Origin: WHSW01 sp963705955
GTDB taxonomy: Bacteria; Actinomycetota; Thermoleophilia; Solirubrobacterales; 70-9
Reading direction: 5' to 3'
Length of the DNA stretch: 64,000 nucleotides
Assembly: GCA_963705955.1 (NCBI GenBank)
Contig: CAVPLH010000006.1
Coordinates: forward strand, 372,001-436,000
The notes beneath the pieces were generated by a model. That model made no database searches and was not told where the DNA came from. It worked only from the letters and a program-made list of their open reading frames with translations. Position numbers and translations under genes: made by a program. Below are positions 51,895 through 61,284 of the stretch, one piece after another (the stretch's first letter is position 1; each line of letters starts with the position of its first letter).

Positions 51895-52764
51895 CTAGGC
51901 CGGCGGCGGAACGCCGGACGGCTCGATCGCCTGGTCCGCCTCCTCCTGGAGGCGGCGCGCGACCGCCGCCGAGGCCTCGCAGATCCCGTCGAGCTCCGCG
52001 GCCGAGCGCTTGTGGCCCTTGACGTTCGAGACCAGCGATCCCGAGACGAGCTCGAAGGCGAAGTTCTCGTCGGAGTTCTGCTCGAGCCAGACCAGGAACG
52101 AGGGGGAGAGGATCTGACGGGCGCGGTTCATGTCGTCGCGCTCGCCGATGAAGATCTCGTAGCTGCGGTCGACCGCCGCCGACTCCTGCTCGACGCGCTG
52201 GCGCTTGCGGAAGACGTCCTCCATCCCGTCCATGAACCGGAAGCCGACCCGCCGCTGGCAGTAGATCTCGCCGATGTAGTCGGCGGTGTCGGGCAGCTCG
52301 GTGACCGCGATCGTGAAGTGGATGTAGGTCGTCTGTCGGTCGCCGTCCGAGTCGGTCGTCTGCTCCTCGTAGGTGTAGAGGCAGAGGCTGCCGTCGATGC
52401 CGCCCGGGAGCACGCCGTTGAACCGCTGCTCGGCGTAGCGGTCGTCGCCCCTGCGGAGTAGCGGCGTAACGGGCGGCAGTGTCGAGCGGCCGTCGACCCG
52501 GGTCAGGCCTCGGCCCTCGGCGTAGGCGCGAAAGAAGTCATCCCGCGCGCGTGAGTTCGCGATCAGCCAGACGACGAGGGCGGTGAGCACGATCACGGCG
52601 CCGGCGGCCGCGGCGCCGATCGCGAAGCCGACCGCGACGCCGACCGCGATCAGCGCGATCAGCGCGATCCCGCCTCCGATCCCGAGCGTCAGCGGGCTCC
52701 GCGCGAGGGCGCCGAGGTGCCGGCTCCGGGTGTCGTCGGCGTCTTGCGGAACGGCCGCGCTCAC
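51895..52764 (-). CDS. Membrane protein of unknown function (two TM helices, large cytoplasmic domain)
   Basis: The 289-residue protein has two adjacent membrane helices (about residues 28-68: GGGIALIALIAVGVAVGFA, GAVIVLTALVVWLIANS) and a 215-residue soluble domain (RDDFFRAYAEGRGLTR ... YEIFIGERDDMNRARQILSPSFLVWL). The layout resembles DUF3137-type proteins but I cannot name it. GTG start with TAGGCT 6 bases upstream and TTGCAA 16 bases before that: a good leaderless promoter. Lies back to back with the division cluster. Confidence 0.65.
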   Translation of the reverse strand: MSAAVPQDADDTRSRHLGALARSPLTLGIGGGIALIALIAVGVAVGFAIGAAAAGAVIVLTALVVWLIANSRARDDFFRAYAEGRGLTRVDGRSTLPPVTPLLRRGDDRYAEQRFNGVLPGGIDGSLCLYTYEEQTTDSDGDRQTTYIHFTIAVTELPDTADYIGEIYCQRRVGFRFMDGMEDVFRKRQRVEQESAAVDRSYEIFIGERDDMNRARQILSPSFLVWLEQNSDENFAFELVSGSLVSNVKGHKRSAAELDGICEASAAVARRLQEEADQAIEPSGVPPPA

Positions 52765-52937
52765 GCGCGCAGCCTACCCAGTGCAAGCGGGGTTGCAGAT
52801 CGGGGCGCCGGGCAGGGGTCCGAGGCGCCCCGGCGACCGCTCCCGAAACCCCATGCCAGAGCGAAAAAGGCTGGACCGCGCGGACCGCCGTAGCAAGTCC
52901 GTCCGACGCATCGGTTCCAATCTCGGCGAATGCCGTG

Positions 52938-52970
52938 TTGCAAAGTGGGGCAGAGTGGGTTAGCGTGGCC
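52938..52970 (+). promoter_or_regulatory. Division-cluster promoter overlapped by MraZ operator repeats
   Basis: Three direct repeats, GTGGGG, GTGGGT and GTGGCC, start at 52945, 52955 and 52965, exactly 10 bases apart. This is the TGGG-N6 helical-repeat array bound by MraZ upstream of its own gene. TTGCAA (52938) and TAGCGT (52961), 17 bases apart, form a candidate promoter covered by the repeats, so MraZ would repress the cluster. Confidence 0.75.
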
Positions 52971-53059
52971 CAACGAGTTGACCCAGGGACCGGGGTGGTG
53001 CGGCTCCTCCCACCGCGCCACTCCGGTCCAGATTTCTTCGGAGTCCCCTCCTCAGCCTG

Positions 53060-53506
53060 ATGGCTTTCCGCGGTCAATACGAGCACAGCCTCGATTCCAA
53101 GGACCGGCTCACCGTGCCGGCGCGTTGGCGCGGGCCACTGTCGGAGGGAATCGTTCTCGTCGCCGGCCTCGACCCCTGCGTCGAGGTCTTCTCGCCGCAG
53201 GGTTATGACGACTGGAGCCGGCGCTTCCTCGCCAACCTCAACCGGCTCGGCAGGAAGGGCCGGATGATGTACCGGCGCTTCAACGCCTCGGCCTCGGACG
53301 AGTCGCTCGACTCGGCGGGCCGGGTCCGTCTCGCCCGGCACCTGATCGAGCACGCGGGCCTCGACGGGCCGTGCATGGTCGTCGGCGTCGGCGACCACAT
53401 CGAGCTCTGGAACCCGGCTCGCTGGGCAGACCACTACGCCGAGCTCGACGAGCAGGCGGGAGTGCTGGCCGAGGAGCTCTCGACGCCGCCCGGACCCACC
53501 GGTTGA
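53060..53506 (+). CDS. mraZ: Transcriptional regulator MraZ
   Basis: The 148-residue protein begins FRGQYEHSLDSKDRLTVPARW, the first SpoVT/AbrB-like DNA-binding repeat, with the second repeat around DSAGRVRLARHLIEHAGLDG. MraZ binds the GTGGG repeats upstream and controls the division/cell-wall cluster. It sits first in the cluster, 90 bases after the operator. Confidence 0.95.
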   Translation: MAFRGQYEHSLDSKDRLTVPARWRGPLSEGIVLVAGLDPCVEVFSPQGYDDWSRRFLANLNRLGRKGRMMYRRFNASASDESLDSAGRVRLARHLIEHAGLDGPCMVVGVGDHIELWNPARWADHYAELDEQAGVLAEELSTPPGPTG

Positions 53507-53511
53507 GGGCG

Positions 53512-54492
53512 ATGGCCACACTGACCTACATGCCGACCGAGCACGTTCCAGTCCTCGCCCCGGAGCTGATCACGCTCACCGATCCCGGTCCGGGCGACAC
53601 GGTCGTCGACTGCACGTTCGGCGGCGGCGGTCACGCCCGGCTCGCCGCCGAGCGAATCGGGCCGACCGGTGTCCTGATCGCGATCGACCGTGACGCCCGC
53701 GCCGCGGAACGCTTCGCGGAGATCGAGCCCGAGCTCGGTTGCCGAACGCGGTTCATCGGCGCTGACTTCGCCGACGCACTCGAGAGCCTCGTGGCGGGCG
53801 GCGCGCGTCCCGACGTCGTCTTCATGGACCTCGGGATCTCCTCGCTCCAGCTCGACAACGCCGAGCGCGGCTTCTCGTACTCCTACGACGCACCGCTCGA
53901 CATGCGGATGGACACCTCGCAGTCCCTGAGCGCGCGCGAGGTCGTCAACGAGTGGCCGGCCGACCGTCTGGCGGCGGCGATCCGCGAGCTCGGCGAGGAG
54001 CGCCACGCGCGCTCGATCGCCGCCGAGATCGCCCGCCGGCGGCCGCTCGAGACCACCTGCGAATTGGTCGAGGCGGTGCGCGCCGCGGTCCCGCCCGCGT
54101 ATCGCTTCGGCCGCGGCCATCCCGCGAAGCGCACCTTCCAGGCGATCCGGATCGCCGTCAACGGCGAGCTCGACTCGCTCGACCGCGCGCTCCCGGCCGC
54201 CTGGTCGGCGCTCGTCGAGGGCGGCAGGATGGCGGCGATCTGCTTCCACTCGCTCGAGGACCGCAGGGTGAAGCGGTTTCTCGCCGACCGCGCGCGCGGT
54301 TGCATCTGCCCCCCCGAGCTCCCGGTCTGCCAGTGCGGCCACGAGCCGGAGGCAGAGCTCTTGACGCGTCGCGCGCTGAAGCCGAGCGAGGCGGAGATCG
54401 AGGCGAATCCGCGCTCGCGATCGGCGCGACTGCGGGTCGCTCGCAAGCTCGCCGACGCAGGAAGTCCCGGCTATGGCGCAGAAAACGGCTGA
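53512..54492 (+). CDS. rsmH: 16S rRNA (cytosine-1402 N4)-methyltransferase RsmH
   Basis: The 326-residue enzyme begins YMPTEHVPVLAPELI and has the SAM loop VDCTFGGGGHARLAAERIG, the DLGISSLQLD motif, the RGFSY segment and the C-terminal ICFHSLEDRRVKRFL. Methylates C1402 of 16S rRNA. ATG 53512 is 5 bases after mraZ; ATG 53530 (PTEH) is an alternative. It overlaps the FtsL-like gene by 20 bases. Confidence 0.95.
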   Translation: MATLTYMPTEHVPVLAPELITLTDPGPGDTVVDCTFGGGGHARLAAERIGPTGVLIAIDRDARAAERFAEIEPELGCRTRFIGADFADALESLVAGGARPDVVFMDLGISSLQLDNAERGFSYSYDAPLDMRMDTSQSLSAREVVNEWPADRLAAAIRELGEERHARSIAAEIARRRPLETTCELVEAVRAAVPPAYRFGRGHPAKRTFQAIRIAVNGELDSLDRALPAAWSALVEGGRMAAICFHSLEDRRVKRFLADRARGCICPPELPVCQCGHEPEAELLTRRALKPSEAEIEANPRSRSARLRVARKLADAGSPGYGAENG

Positions 54493-55248
54493 GGTACGCA
54501 TGGCGGCGACGACAGCAGCAGCGAGAAGCGCGAGCCCGGCGCGACACGCCCCGGCTCGCAAGCCCGCGCCTCCGCGCAAGCGGCCGGCCCCGCGCCGCCG
54601 TCGCTCGCAGCAGACCCCGGTGGTGGGTTTCGTCCCGGTCGCGGTCGGCCGCACGGCGGGCGCGGTCGGGGGGCTCGCCGACTCCGGCATCTTCGTCTGG
54701 CTGACCCGCGGCAGGTTGTGGATCGGCCTCTTGGGCGGGCTCCTCGTCGGGATCGTGGCGATCAACGTGATCGCGCTCAGCTTCACGGCGAACTCGAGCA
54801 AGGCGGCTCGCGAGGCTGACGCGGTCAAGCTCGAGAACTCGACCCTGTCGGCCGAGGTCGCGACCCGGCTCTCGAACGAGAAGGTCCAGAGCGCCGCGAC
54901 GACGCTCGGGCTCGAGGTCCCGCCTCCGGGCTCGATCCAGTACCTGAAGCCCTCCGACAACGACGCCGCAACCGCCGCCCGCCGCCTGCGCGACGGGCAG
55001 CTCACACAGAGCGACTACGTGGCGCCGGCGACCAGCGACACGGCGGCGGCGACCGTGGCACCGCCGGTGACGACGACCCCGACCGTCCCGGCCACCGAGC
55101 CGCCCGTCACCGAGACGGCGGCACCTCCGGTCACCGAAGCAGCGACAACCGACCCGGCGGCCGCGGTCACCGACGCGACCGCGACCCCCCGGTGGCGACG
55201 ACGACCCCGGTGGCGCCGCCGGCGGGCGGAGGTGTCGGCGCGCCGTGA
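54473..55248 (+). CDS. ftsL: FtsL-like division protein with Thr/Pro-rich C-terminal tail, frame changes once (-1)
   Basis: Position between rsmH and ftsI, one membrane helix (LLGGLLVGIVAINVIALSF, about residues 87-105) and a following coiled coil (ADAVKLENSTLSAEVATRLSNEK) identify an FtsL-type bitopic divisome protein. The cytoplasmic tail is unusually long (about 85 residues) and Arg/Pro/Ala-rich. After the coiled coil comes an extracellular tail of about 85 residues dominated by Thr, Pro, Ala and Val. A six-C run (55184-55189) loses one base; the rejoined frame reads PPVATTTPVAPPAGGG and stops at 55248, overlapping ftsI (GTGA). Confidence 0.75.
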
Positions 55249-56908
55249 GCGTGATCGACCGACGCCTCGGACTCCTGTTCGCGGCGTTCGTCGTCCTCCT
55301 CGGGCTGATCGTCGTCCGCGCCGCCTGGGTCCAGGGGGTGAGGGGCGCCGGGCTGTCGGCGGAGGCCCAGAGCCAGCAGGTCGAGAACGTGGTCGTCCCC
55401 GGCTCCCGGGGCACGATCCGCGACCGCTCGGGCCGTGAGCTGGCCGTCTCGGAGGACGCTGCGACGATCTACGCCACCCCGTATCAGGTCAAGGATGCCG
55501 AGGAGACGGCGCACAAGCTCGCGAAGATCCTCGGCCTCGACCAGGACGATGTCCTGCGCAGCCTCGCCGACCGCAACTCCGGCTTCGCCTATATCGAGCG
55601 CAAGGCGAGCCTCGCGGACGCGGAGCGAATCCGCAAGCTCGACCTGCCCGGGATCGGGATGCTCCCCGACAGCCGCCGGATCTACCCGCAGGGCGAGCTC
55701 GCCTCGCAGGTGATCGGCACCGTCGGGATCGACAACCAGGGCCTGACCGGACTCGAGGCCGCCGACGACAGCCTGTTGCACGGCACCGACGGCGAGCGCC
55801 AGGTGGTCCGCGACGGGCTCGGCGACGAGCTCGAGCGCAACACGGTCGCAGGCGCGCAGACCGGCGCCGACCTGAAGCTGACCCTGGACGCCGAGCCTGC
55901 AGGCCGAGACCGAGAAGGTGCTCGCCGGAATCGGGCGCAAGTACACGCCGGCCGGTGCGACGGCGATCGTCATGGACCCGCGCAGCTCGGACATCCTCGC
56001 GATGGGGAGCTGGCCGAGCTTCGATCCGGCGAAGCCCGCCGATGCGACCCCGGCCGAGCTCCGCAACATGGCAACCGGCTTCACCTACGAGCCGGGCTCG
56101 ACCTTCAAGGCGTTCACGGTCGCCGGGGCGCTCGAGGAGCGGCTGGTGACGCCGGAGACGATGTTCGACCTGCCGCCCGAGATCCAGGTCGCCGATCGGA
56201 CGATCTCCGACGCCGAGGAGCGCGGCTACGTGACCCTCTCGGTCGCCCAGATCCTCGCCCAATCCTCGAACGTCGGCGCGATCAAGATCGGGCTCGAGCT
56301 CGGCGCCGACAAGTTCGACCACTGGGTGCGACAGGTTCGGGTTCGGCTCGCCGACCGGGGTCTCGTATCCCGGCGAGGAGCGCGGAATCGTGATCCCGGT
56401 CAAGGACTACTCGGGCTCGACGATGGGCAACCTGCCGATGGGGCAGGGTCTCTCGGTGACCCCGATGCAGATGGCCGCCGGCTACTCGGCGATCGCCGAC
56501 GGCGGCATCCTGCGGACGCCGAGGCTGATCGAGTCCGAGGGCGGCGTCAAGACCCCGGTCGACGCCGGCAAGCGCGTGATCAGCCGCAAGGACTCCGCCG
56601 ATCTGCGGGAGATGCTCAAGGGCGTGCTCGCCCCGGGGGGCACCGCGTCGGAGGTGAGCGTGCCGGGTTACACGCTCGCCGGCAAGACCGGCACGGCGCA
56701 GAAGGTCATCGACGGCACCTACTCGGACACGCAGTTCGTCGCCTCTTTCGTCGGCTTCGCTCCCGCCGACAACCCGAAGCTGCTGGTCGCGGTCGTCGTC
56801 GACGATCCGAAGGGCGACTACTACGGCGGCACAGTCGCTGCCCCGGCGTTCGGCGAGATCGCGAAGTTCGCGCTGCCCTACCTGGGAATTCCGCCGAACC
56901 AGGGCTGA
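55245..56908 (+). CDS. ftsI: Division transpeptidase (class B PBP, FtsI type), two frame changes (+1, +1)
   Basis: An N-terminal membrane helix (LLFAAFVVLLGLIVVRAAW) and PBP dimerisation domain (VPGSRGTIRDRSGRELAVS) are followed by the transpeptidase domain with all three motifs: S-x-x-K in EPGSTFKAF, S-x-N in AQSSNVGA, K-T-G in AGKTGTAQ. The frame changes near 55893 (to the frame with SLQAETEKVL) and near 56332 (to RFGFGSPTGVSYPGEE). Rejoined length about 554 residues. Such a gene is essential, so the two breaks most likely are sequence errors. It crosslinks septal peptidoglycan with FtsW. Confidence 0.9.
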
Positions 56909-56945
56909 CGCCGTAGCGGCTGGCCTCGATCCTAGAATCGTGGCG

Positions 56946-58430
56946 ATGGAGCTTCGCGAGCTGCTCGCCGGCGCCGACGTCGTCGAGATCACCGGCGACA
57001 CCGACGTCGAGATCGAGGGCCTTGCCTACGACAGCCGCGACGTGCGCCCGGGCTCGCTGTTCTTCTGCACCACCGGCTTCACGGTCGACGGGCACGAGTT
57101 CGCCCCGCTCGCCGTGCAGGCCGGCGCGGTCGCGGTGGTCGTCGAGCGGCGCCTCGAGCTCGAGCCCGGGGTCGTCCAGGCCCAGGTCACGGACGTCCGC
57201 GCTGCAATGGCGCACGCGGCGGTCCGCTTCTACGCCGATCCGACGGCGGAGCTGCGGGTGCTCGGCGTCACCGGCACGAACGGGAAGACGACGACCGCGT
57301 TCCTGATTCGTCAGATCCTCGAGCACGCCGGCGTTCAAACCGGCCTGCTGGGGACCGTGAAGCGGGTCGTGGCGGGGACCGAGGAGCCGGTTGAGCGGAC
57401 GACCCCGGAGGCGATCGACCTGCAGGAGACGTTCCGGCGGATGGCCGACGGCGGCGATCGCGCCTGCGCGATCGAGGTTTCCTCGCACGCGCTCACCCTG
57501 AACCGCGCCGACGGGGTCCGGTTCGCGGTCGCCGCGTTCACGAACCTGACCCAGGACCACCTCGACTTCCATTCCGACATGGAGGACTACTTCCAAGCGA
57601 AGCGCCGGCTGTTCCTCGGCGGGCGCGCCGAAACCGCGGTGGTCAACATCGACGACGCCTACGGGCAACGCTTGGTCGCCGAGATCGAGCCCGTCACCTT
57701 CTCCGCCGGCGCCGACGAACGCGCCGACCTGCGCGCCCTCGAACCCAGCTTCGACGCCTCCGGATCGCGGTTCGTCTGCGCGGCACCCGAGGGTGAGTTC
57801 GAGGTCAGGCTGCCGCTCCCGGGCCGGTTCAACGTCGAGAACGCGCTCTGCGCGATCGCCTCCGTCCGCGCCCTCGGGGTCGGCGTGGATCTCGCCGCTG
57901 CGGCACTCGCCGAAGCCGAGCGGGTGCCGGGCCGCTTCGAGCCGGTCGACGAGGGCCAGCCGTTCGCCGTCCTGGTCGACTACGCGCACACCCCCGACTC
58001 GCTCGAGAACGTGCTCGTCTCGGCCCGCCAGATCACCGCCGCGGACGGGCGGCTGATCTGCGTCTTCGGCTGCGGCGGTGACCGTGACCGCGAGAAGCGG
58101 CCGCTGATGGGCGCGATCGTCGACCGGCTCGCCGACCTCGCGGTCGCGACCTCTGACAACCCGCGGTCCGAGGACCCACTCGCGATCCTCGACGAGGTGC
58201 GCGAGGGGATCGGCGCCGGCGGGGCCGAGGTCGAGGTCGAGCCGGACCGACGGGCCGCGATCGCCCTCGCGCTGAGCGCCGCCGGCCCGCACGACACGGT
58301 CGTGATCGCCGGCAAGGGGCACGAGCAGGGACAGGAGTTCGAGCACGGACGCAAGATCCCGTTCGACGACCGCGAGGTGGCGCGGGCGGAGCTGCGCGCG
58401 CTCGCGCCGGCCTCCGGCGCCCGGCCTTGA
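56946..58430 (+). CDS. murE: UDP-MurNAc-tripeptide synthetase (probably meso-DAP adding)
   Basis: The 494-residue Mur ligase has GLAYDSRDVRPGSLFF (UDP-substrate domain), P-loop GVTGTNGKTTTAF (108-120), the carbamylated-lysine region, and DNPRSEDP, the DNPR motif that in MurE contacts meso-diaminopimelate rather than lysine. TAGAAT lies 7 bases before the ATG at 56946, and a GTG two codons earlier is also possible. The 37-base gap after ftsI and this -10 suggest an internal leaderless promoter. Confidence 0.93.
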   Translation: MELRELLAGADVVEITGDTDVEIEGLAYDSRDVRPGSLFFCTTGFTVDGHEFAPLAVQAGAVAVVVERRLELEPGVVQAQVTDVRAAMAHAAVRFYADPTAELRVLGVTGTNGKTTTAFLIRQILEHAGVQTGLLGTVKRVVAGTEEPVERTTPEAIDLQETFRRMADGGDRACAIEVSSHALTLNRADGVRFAVAAFTNLTQDHLDFHSDMEDYFQAKRRLFLGGRAETAVVNIDDAYGQRLVAEIEPVTFSAGADERADLRALEPSFDASGSRFVCAAPEGEFEVRLPLPGRFNVENALCAIASVRALGVGVDLAAAALAEAERVPGRFEPVDEGQPFAVLVDYAHTPDSLENVLVSARQITAADGRLICVFGCGGDRDREKRPLMGAIVDRLADLAVATSDNPRSEDPLAILDEVREGIGAGGAEVEVEPDRRAAIALALSAAGPHDTVVIAGKGHEQGQEFEHGRKIPFDDREVARAELRALAPASGARP

Positions 58431-58440
58431 CCGGGCCCTC

Positions 58441-59805
58441 GTGATCGAGCTCGCACCGGAGAGGCTCGCCGCCGCAGCCGGCACCGAGATCGTCCGCGAC
58501 GGCGATCGCGGGCGCGCCGGACGCGCGTCGATCGATTCTCGCGACGCCGGCCCCGGCGACCTCTTCTTCGGGCTGCGGGGCGAGCACGCGGACGGTGGCG
58601 AGTTCGCGGCCGCCGCGCTCGAGGCCGGGGCGTGGGGGGTCGTCGTCGAGCCCGCGCGGGCCGGTGTGCTCGCCGCCGGCGACACCCCGGGCTGGGTGCT
58701 CGCGTCCGCTGATCCGCTCGCCTCGTTGCAGGCGCTGGCCCGGGCCTGGAGGCGCGAGCTCGGCTGTCTGACGGTCGGGATCACGGGCTCGACCGGGAAG
58801 ACGTCGGTCAAGGACATCTGTCGCGCGATCCTGCCGCGTCGAACGCATGCGAGCCCGGAGAACTTCAACACCGAGGTCGGGCTGCCGCTGGCGATCCTCG
58901 CGGCGCCGCCCGAGACCGAGGTGCTGGTCCTGGAGATGGCGATGCGCGGGCTGGGGCAGATCGCCGAGCTGTGCGCGATCGCCGAGCCCGACATCGCGGC
59001 GATCACCAACGTCGGCCCGGTTCACCTCGAGCTGCTCGGGACGTTCGAGGCGATCGCCGAGGCGAAGGCCGAGATCCTCGCCGGCCTCACCGACGAGGGT
59101 CGGGCCGTGCTCCCGGTGGATGCCGAGGCGCTCGCCCCCCATCTCGACGACGATCTGAACGCGATCACGTTCGGGCCCGGCGGCGACGTGTTCGTCGCCG
59201 ACGCAGAGCGTCGCGGGGGCTCGACCTCGGCGGTGATCGCGACCCCGGTCGGCGAGGCGAGGTTCGAGCTTCCGTTCACCGAGCGCCACAACCTCGCCAA
59301 CACCACCTGCGCGGTGGCGGTCGGCGTCGCGCTCGATGCGTCGCCGCAGGAGATGGCCCGTCGGAGCGCGGGCATATCCTTCTCCCGGCTCCGAGGCGAG
59401 ATGATCGAGCTCCCGGGGGGCTCCGTGCTGGTCAACGACTGCTACAACGCCAACCCGCTCTCGATGCACGCGGCGCTCGAGCACCTCGCGGCGATCGAGG
59501 CCGACGGTCGCCGGATCGCCGTCCTCGGCGGGATGGCCGAGCTCGGACCGGACGGCTCCGGCTATCACCGCGACGCGGGTGCCGAGGCGCGGCGGCTCGG
59601 CATCGACGAGCTGGTCGGGGTCGGCGAGCTGGCGCGCGACTACGGACCCGACCACTGGGCCGCCGATGCCGAGGCCGCGGTGCCCGTGGTCGAGGGCCTG
59701 ATCGGCGACGGGGACGCGGTACTGGTCAAGGGCTCGCGATCGATCGGGCTCGAGGTGTTCACCGACACGCTGACGGCGCGGATGCGCGCCGCCGCCGAGC
59801 GATGA
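58441..59805 (+). CDS. murF: UDP-MurNAc-tripeptide:D-Ala-D-Ala ligase
   Basis: The 454-residue protein has SIDSRDAGPGDLFFGLRGE, P-loop GITGSTGKTSVKD (about 113-125), NFNTEVGLPLAIL and NDCYNANPLSMHAAL, all MurF-specific. The GTG start lies 10 bases after murE. It adds D-Ala-D-Ala to the UDP-MurNAc-tripeptide. The stop overlaps mraY (ATGA). Confidence 0.94.
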   Translation: MIELAPERLAAAAGTEIVRDGDRGRAGRASIDSRDAGPGDLFFGLRGEHADGGEFAAAALEAGAWGVVVEPARAGVLAAGDTPGWVLASADPLASLQALARAWRRELGCLTVGITGSTGKTSVKDICRAILPRRTHASPENFNTEVGLPLAILAAPPETEVLVLEMAMRGLGQIAELCAIAEPDIAAITNVGPVHLELLGTFEAIAEAKAEILAGLTDEGRAVLPVDAEALAPHLDDDLNAITFGPGGDVFVADAERRGGSTSAVIATPVGEARFELPFTERHNLANTTCAVAVGVALDASPQEMARRSAGISFSRLRGEMIELPGGSVLVNDCYNANPLSMHAALEHLAAIEADGRRIAVLGGMAELGPDGSGYHRDAGAEARRLGIDELVGVGELARDYGPDHWAADAEAAVPVVEGLIGDGDAVLVKGSRSIGLEVFTDTLTARMRAAAER

Positions 59806-60821
59806 GCGCCTCGTCCCTGCCGATCGCGGCGATCGGCTCCGAGTCGATCGACCGCGGGCAGGTGCTGATCGCCGGGATGGCGGCGATGCTGATCACGATC
59901 TTCCTCGGGCCGAAGTTCATCCACTTCCTGCGGCTTCGCGAGTTCGGCCAGCAGATCCGCGAGGAGGGCCCGCAGGAGCATCACGCGAAGGCCGGGACGC
60001 CGACGATGGGCGGGCTGATCCTCTTCCTCGCGATCGCCGTCCCCTATCTGGTGCTCTCCGAACGCGACGTCGCCAGCCTCGCGGTCTTCGGCGTCGCGCT
60101 CGGATGCGCGGCGATCGGCTTCACGGACGACTTCATCAAGGTCTCGAAGCGCCGCTCGCTCGGGCTCGGGGCCCGATACAAGCTGCTCGCCCAGATCGCG
60201 CTCGCCCTCGGCCTCTGGTGGGTCGCCTACGAGCACCTGGGGCTCGACGCGACCCTGCACTCGCGGATCTTCGACGCCGAGATCAGCATCGGCCCGGTGC
60301 TCTACCTCGTCTTCGTCTACCTGGTGATCGCCGGGGCGTCGAACGCGGTCAATCTCACCGACGGTCTCGACGGTCTCGCCGCCGGGTCCTGCGCGATCGT
60401 GCTGCTCGCCTACATGGCGATCACGATCACCAACGGCCAGTCGGACCTGGCGCTTCTCGCCGGCTGCTTCGTCGGCGCCTCGATCGGCTTCCTGTGGTTC
60501 AACGCGTTCCCGGCCTCGATCTTCATGGGCGACACGGGCTCGCTCGGCCTCGGCGGGGCGATCGGCGCCTTCGCGGTGATGACCCAGACAGAGCTCCTGC
60601 TGATCATCATCGGCGGGATCTTCGTGATCGAGGCGCTCTCGGTGGCGATCCAGGTGATCTCGTTCAAGATGTTCCGCCGCCGGGTGCTGCTGATGGCTCC
60701 GGTGCACCACCACTTCGAGCTCCTCGCCTGGTCGGAGACGAAGATCATGCTCCGCTTCTGGATCGTCGCCGCCGTCTGCAGCGGGATCGGCTACGTCCTC
60801 TACCAGAACTCGATCGGTTAG
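59802..60821 (+). CDS. mraY: Phospho-MurNAc-pentapeptide translocase
   Basis: The 339-residue protein has about ten membrane helices and the MraY motifs HHAKAGTPTMGGL, FTDDFIKV, NAVNLTDGLDGLAAG with the catalytic Asp pair, FMGDTGSLGLGG and MAPVHHHFEL. It links phospho-MurNAc-pentapeptide to undecaprenyl phosphate, forming lipid I. The co-directional run of the cluster is interrupted after this gene by two opposite-strand genes. Confidence 0.96.
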   Translation: MSASSLPIAAIGSESIDRGQVLIAGMAAMLITIFLGPKFIHFLRLREFGQQIREEGPQEHHAKAGTPTMGGLILFLAIAVPYLVLSERDVASLAVFGVALGCAAIGFTDDFIKVSKRRSLGLGARYKLLAQIALALGLWWVAYEHLGLDATLHSRIFDAEISIGPVLYLVFVYLVIAGASNAVNLTDGLDGLAAGSCAIVLLAYMAITITNGQSDLALLAGCFVGASIGFLWFNAFPASIFMGDTGSLGLGGAIGAFAVMTQTELLLIIIGGIFVIEALSVAIQVISFKMFRRRVLLMAPVHHHFELLAWSETKIMLRFWIVAAVCSGIGYVLYQNSIG

Positions 60822-60837
60822 CGGCGCGCCTACCGTC

Positions 60838-61284
60838 TCACACGGGTCGCCGCCGGCCGCGTTTGCGTCCCGGCCGGAAGATCAGCCGCTCGCTCTCGCC
60901 GTAGCCGGCGAGCCGATCCCGCATCTTGCGACGACTCAGGAGCACCGACCACACGGTCCCCAGGGCCCCGGAGACGTAGACGCGATGGGTGACCTCCGAA
61001 CCCTGGTGGGCGGGCTCGACGCGATGCTCGTGGCCCTGGCGGGCGCCCGGGAAGGGCACCTCGAGGAGGAGCCGGCGCTCGGGCTCGACCACGGTCACCG
61101 AGTAACGCACCGTCCCCCCGCGCCGGATCCTGACCCGGAACTCGGCGCCGACCCGCAGCTCGCCGTCGAGCTCTGCGCTGCGGACCTCCTCGTTCCATTC
61201 CGGCCACCGCTCGGGGTCGGCCCAGAGGGCCCAGATCGCCGACGGGGGCGCCGCGACGCGGACGGAGTGCTCGGCCTCGAACAT
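60838..61284 (-). CDS. SRPBCC (START/polyketide-cyclase-like) lipid- or ligand-binding protein
   Basis: The 148-residue protein starts MFEAEHSVRVAAPPSAIWALWADPERWPEWN, the standard opening of SRPBCC helix-grip proteins, followed by antiparallel strands and a C-terminal helix; it ends in a basic tail GRKRGRRRP. These bind hydrophobic ligands. It is transcribed against the cluster, and its ATG directly follows the stop of the membrane-protein gene (TAGATG), so the two form an operon. Confidence 0.8.
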   Translation of the reverse strand: MFEAEHSVRVAAPPSAIWALWADPERWPEWNEEVRSAELDGELRVGAEFRVRIRRGGTVRYSVTVVEPERRLLLEVPFPGARQGHEHRVEPAHQGSEVTHRVYVSGALGTVWSVLLSRRKMRDRLAGYGESERLIFRPGRKRGRRRPV

